This document shows, piece by piece, positions 5,692-5,860 of a stretch of 5,860 bases of DNA (position 1 is the stretch's first letter; the number at the start of each line of letters is the position of its first letter). The DNA lies in contig JAAYZO010000200.1 of the NCBI GenBank assembly GCA_012514865.1, forward strand, positions 1 to 5,860, in the 5' to 3' direction. The DNA comes from Lentisphaerota bacterium. GTDB taxonomy: Bacteria > Verrucomicrobiota > Lentisphaeria > Oligosphaerales > JAFGRS01. The position numbers and the translations under genes were made by a program. The notes under the pieces were generated by a model, which was not told where the DNA came from, searched no databases, and worked only from the letters and a program-made list of their open reading frames with translations.

Positions 5692-5789
5692 GAGACATCG
5701 CGTCGTTGTGCTGTCGATGCCGTTGCGGCTCGTGGACGCATTCGCGTCTGTGGACACTCGCGCTCCACGCCGATGGCGAGCGATGTCTC
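5692..5789. repeat. Long-range inverted repeat with nested inner dyads
   Basis: GAGACATCGC (5692-5701) is perfectly complementary to GCGATGTCTC (5780-5789). Between them CGTGGA (5731-5736) pairs with TCCACG (5764-5769), and GACGC (5735-5739) with GCGTC (5744-5748). The last two overlap, so they are alternative foldings. No coding signal is seen here. It could be a structured RNA, a remnant of a small mobile palindrome, or chance in GC-rich DNA. Confidence 0.5.
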
Positions 5790-5824
5790 GTCTTCCCCAT
5801 GCCCGGCACGCCTGGCTGCGCTTT

Positions 5825-5858
5825 TGTCATTGATGAATGACAGTGCGGCGCCTACATT
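5825..5858 (+). promoter_or_regulatory. Perfect 18-bp dyad with a possible promoter for the next gene
   Basis: TGTCATT-GATG-AATGACA (5825-5842) is a perfect 7+7 inverted repeat in the only AT-rich patch of the window's right end. It overlaps TTGATG (5830-5835), which is 17 bases from TACATT (5853-5858), a -35/-10-like pair pointing right. No T-run follows the dyad on either strand, so an operator overlapping a -35 box is more likely than a terminator. The gene it would serve is outside the window. Confidence 0.45.
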
Positions 5859-5860
5859 AA

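Noticed and set aside
4278..5768. A 496-codon open frame on the minus strand opposite the oxidoreductase
   Set aside because: Antisense shadow of a well-supported gene, rich in Gly, Ala and Val. Its end runs into the heptamer array.
5718..5834. A 38-codon frame on the plus strand
   Set aside because: No Shine-Dalgarno, no recognisable features, and it overlaps the inverted repeat and the operator-like dyad.

Overview
The window is very GC-rich (about 70% by eye). It carries parts of an anaerobic carbohydrate or organic-acid metabolism: a glycyl radical enzyme, a family GH95 (fucosidase-like) glycoside hydrolase and a Gfo/Idh/MocA oxidoreductase, with a small solo NFACT-R protein between them. 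Glycyl radical enzymes are destroyed by oxygen, so an anaerobic lifestyle or niche is likely. This gene mix, high GC and long heptamer repeats between genes would suit a Planctomycetota/Verrucomicrobiota/Lentisphaerota or Armatimonadota-like bacterium. That placement is a guess from style, because the window has no marker gene.

Layout from left to right. Positions 1-1012 (minus) hold the N-terminal 337 residues of a GH95 enzyme that runs off the left edge. Positions 1026-3179 (minus) hold a complete glycyl radical enzyme; its stop codon overlaps the Shine-Dalgarno of the GH95 gene, so the two form a tight operon read right to left. Positions 3180-3521 hold a possible promoter for that operon and the first copy (A) of a composite repeat. 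Positions 3522-3905 (minus) encode the NFACT-R protein. Positions 3906-4439 separate it from the divergent oxidoreductase gene and carry the second copy (B) of the same repeat. Positions 4440-5606 (plus) encode the Gfo/Idh/MocA oxidoreductase. Positions 5607-5860 hold tandem 26-bp hairpin repeats, a long inverted repeat and an AT-rich end that looks like the promoter/operator of the next gene.

Working together: GH95 would release L-fucose or a related sugar, the oxidoreductase could oxidise a sugar or inositol-type substrate, and the glycyl radical enzyme would carry out a radical elimination or C-X bond cleavage. The last step is uncertain because the active-site motif is GCNW and lacks the glutamate of the usual Cys-x-Glu. 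No radical-SAM activase for it is visible here.

The two most interesting items are (1) this atypical glycyl radical enzyme coupled to GH95, and (2) the composite repeat. The repeat has three independently variable tandem arrays (9-mer, 7-mer, 9-mer) around a nearly invariant 69-bp core. It occurs twice in the same orientation, both times in intergenic DNA.
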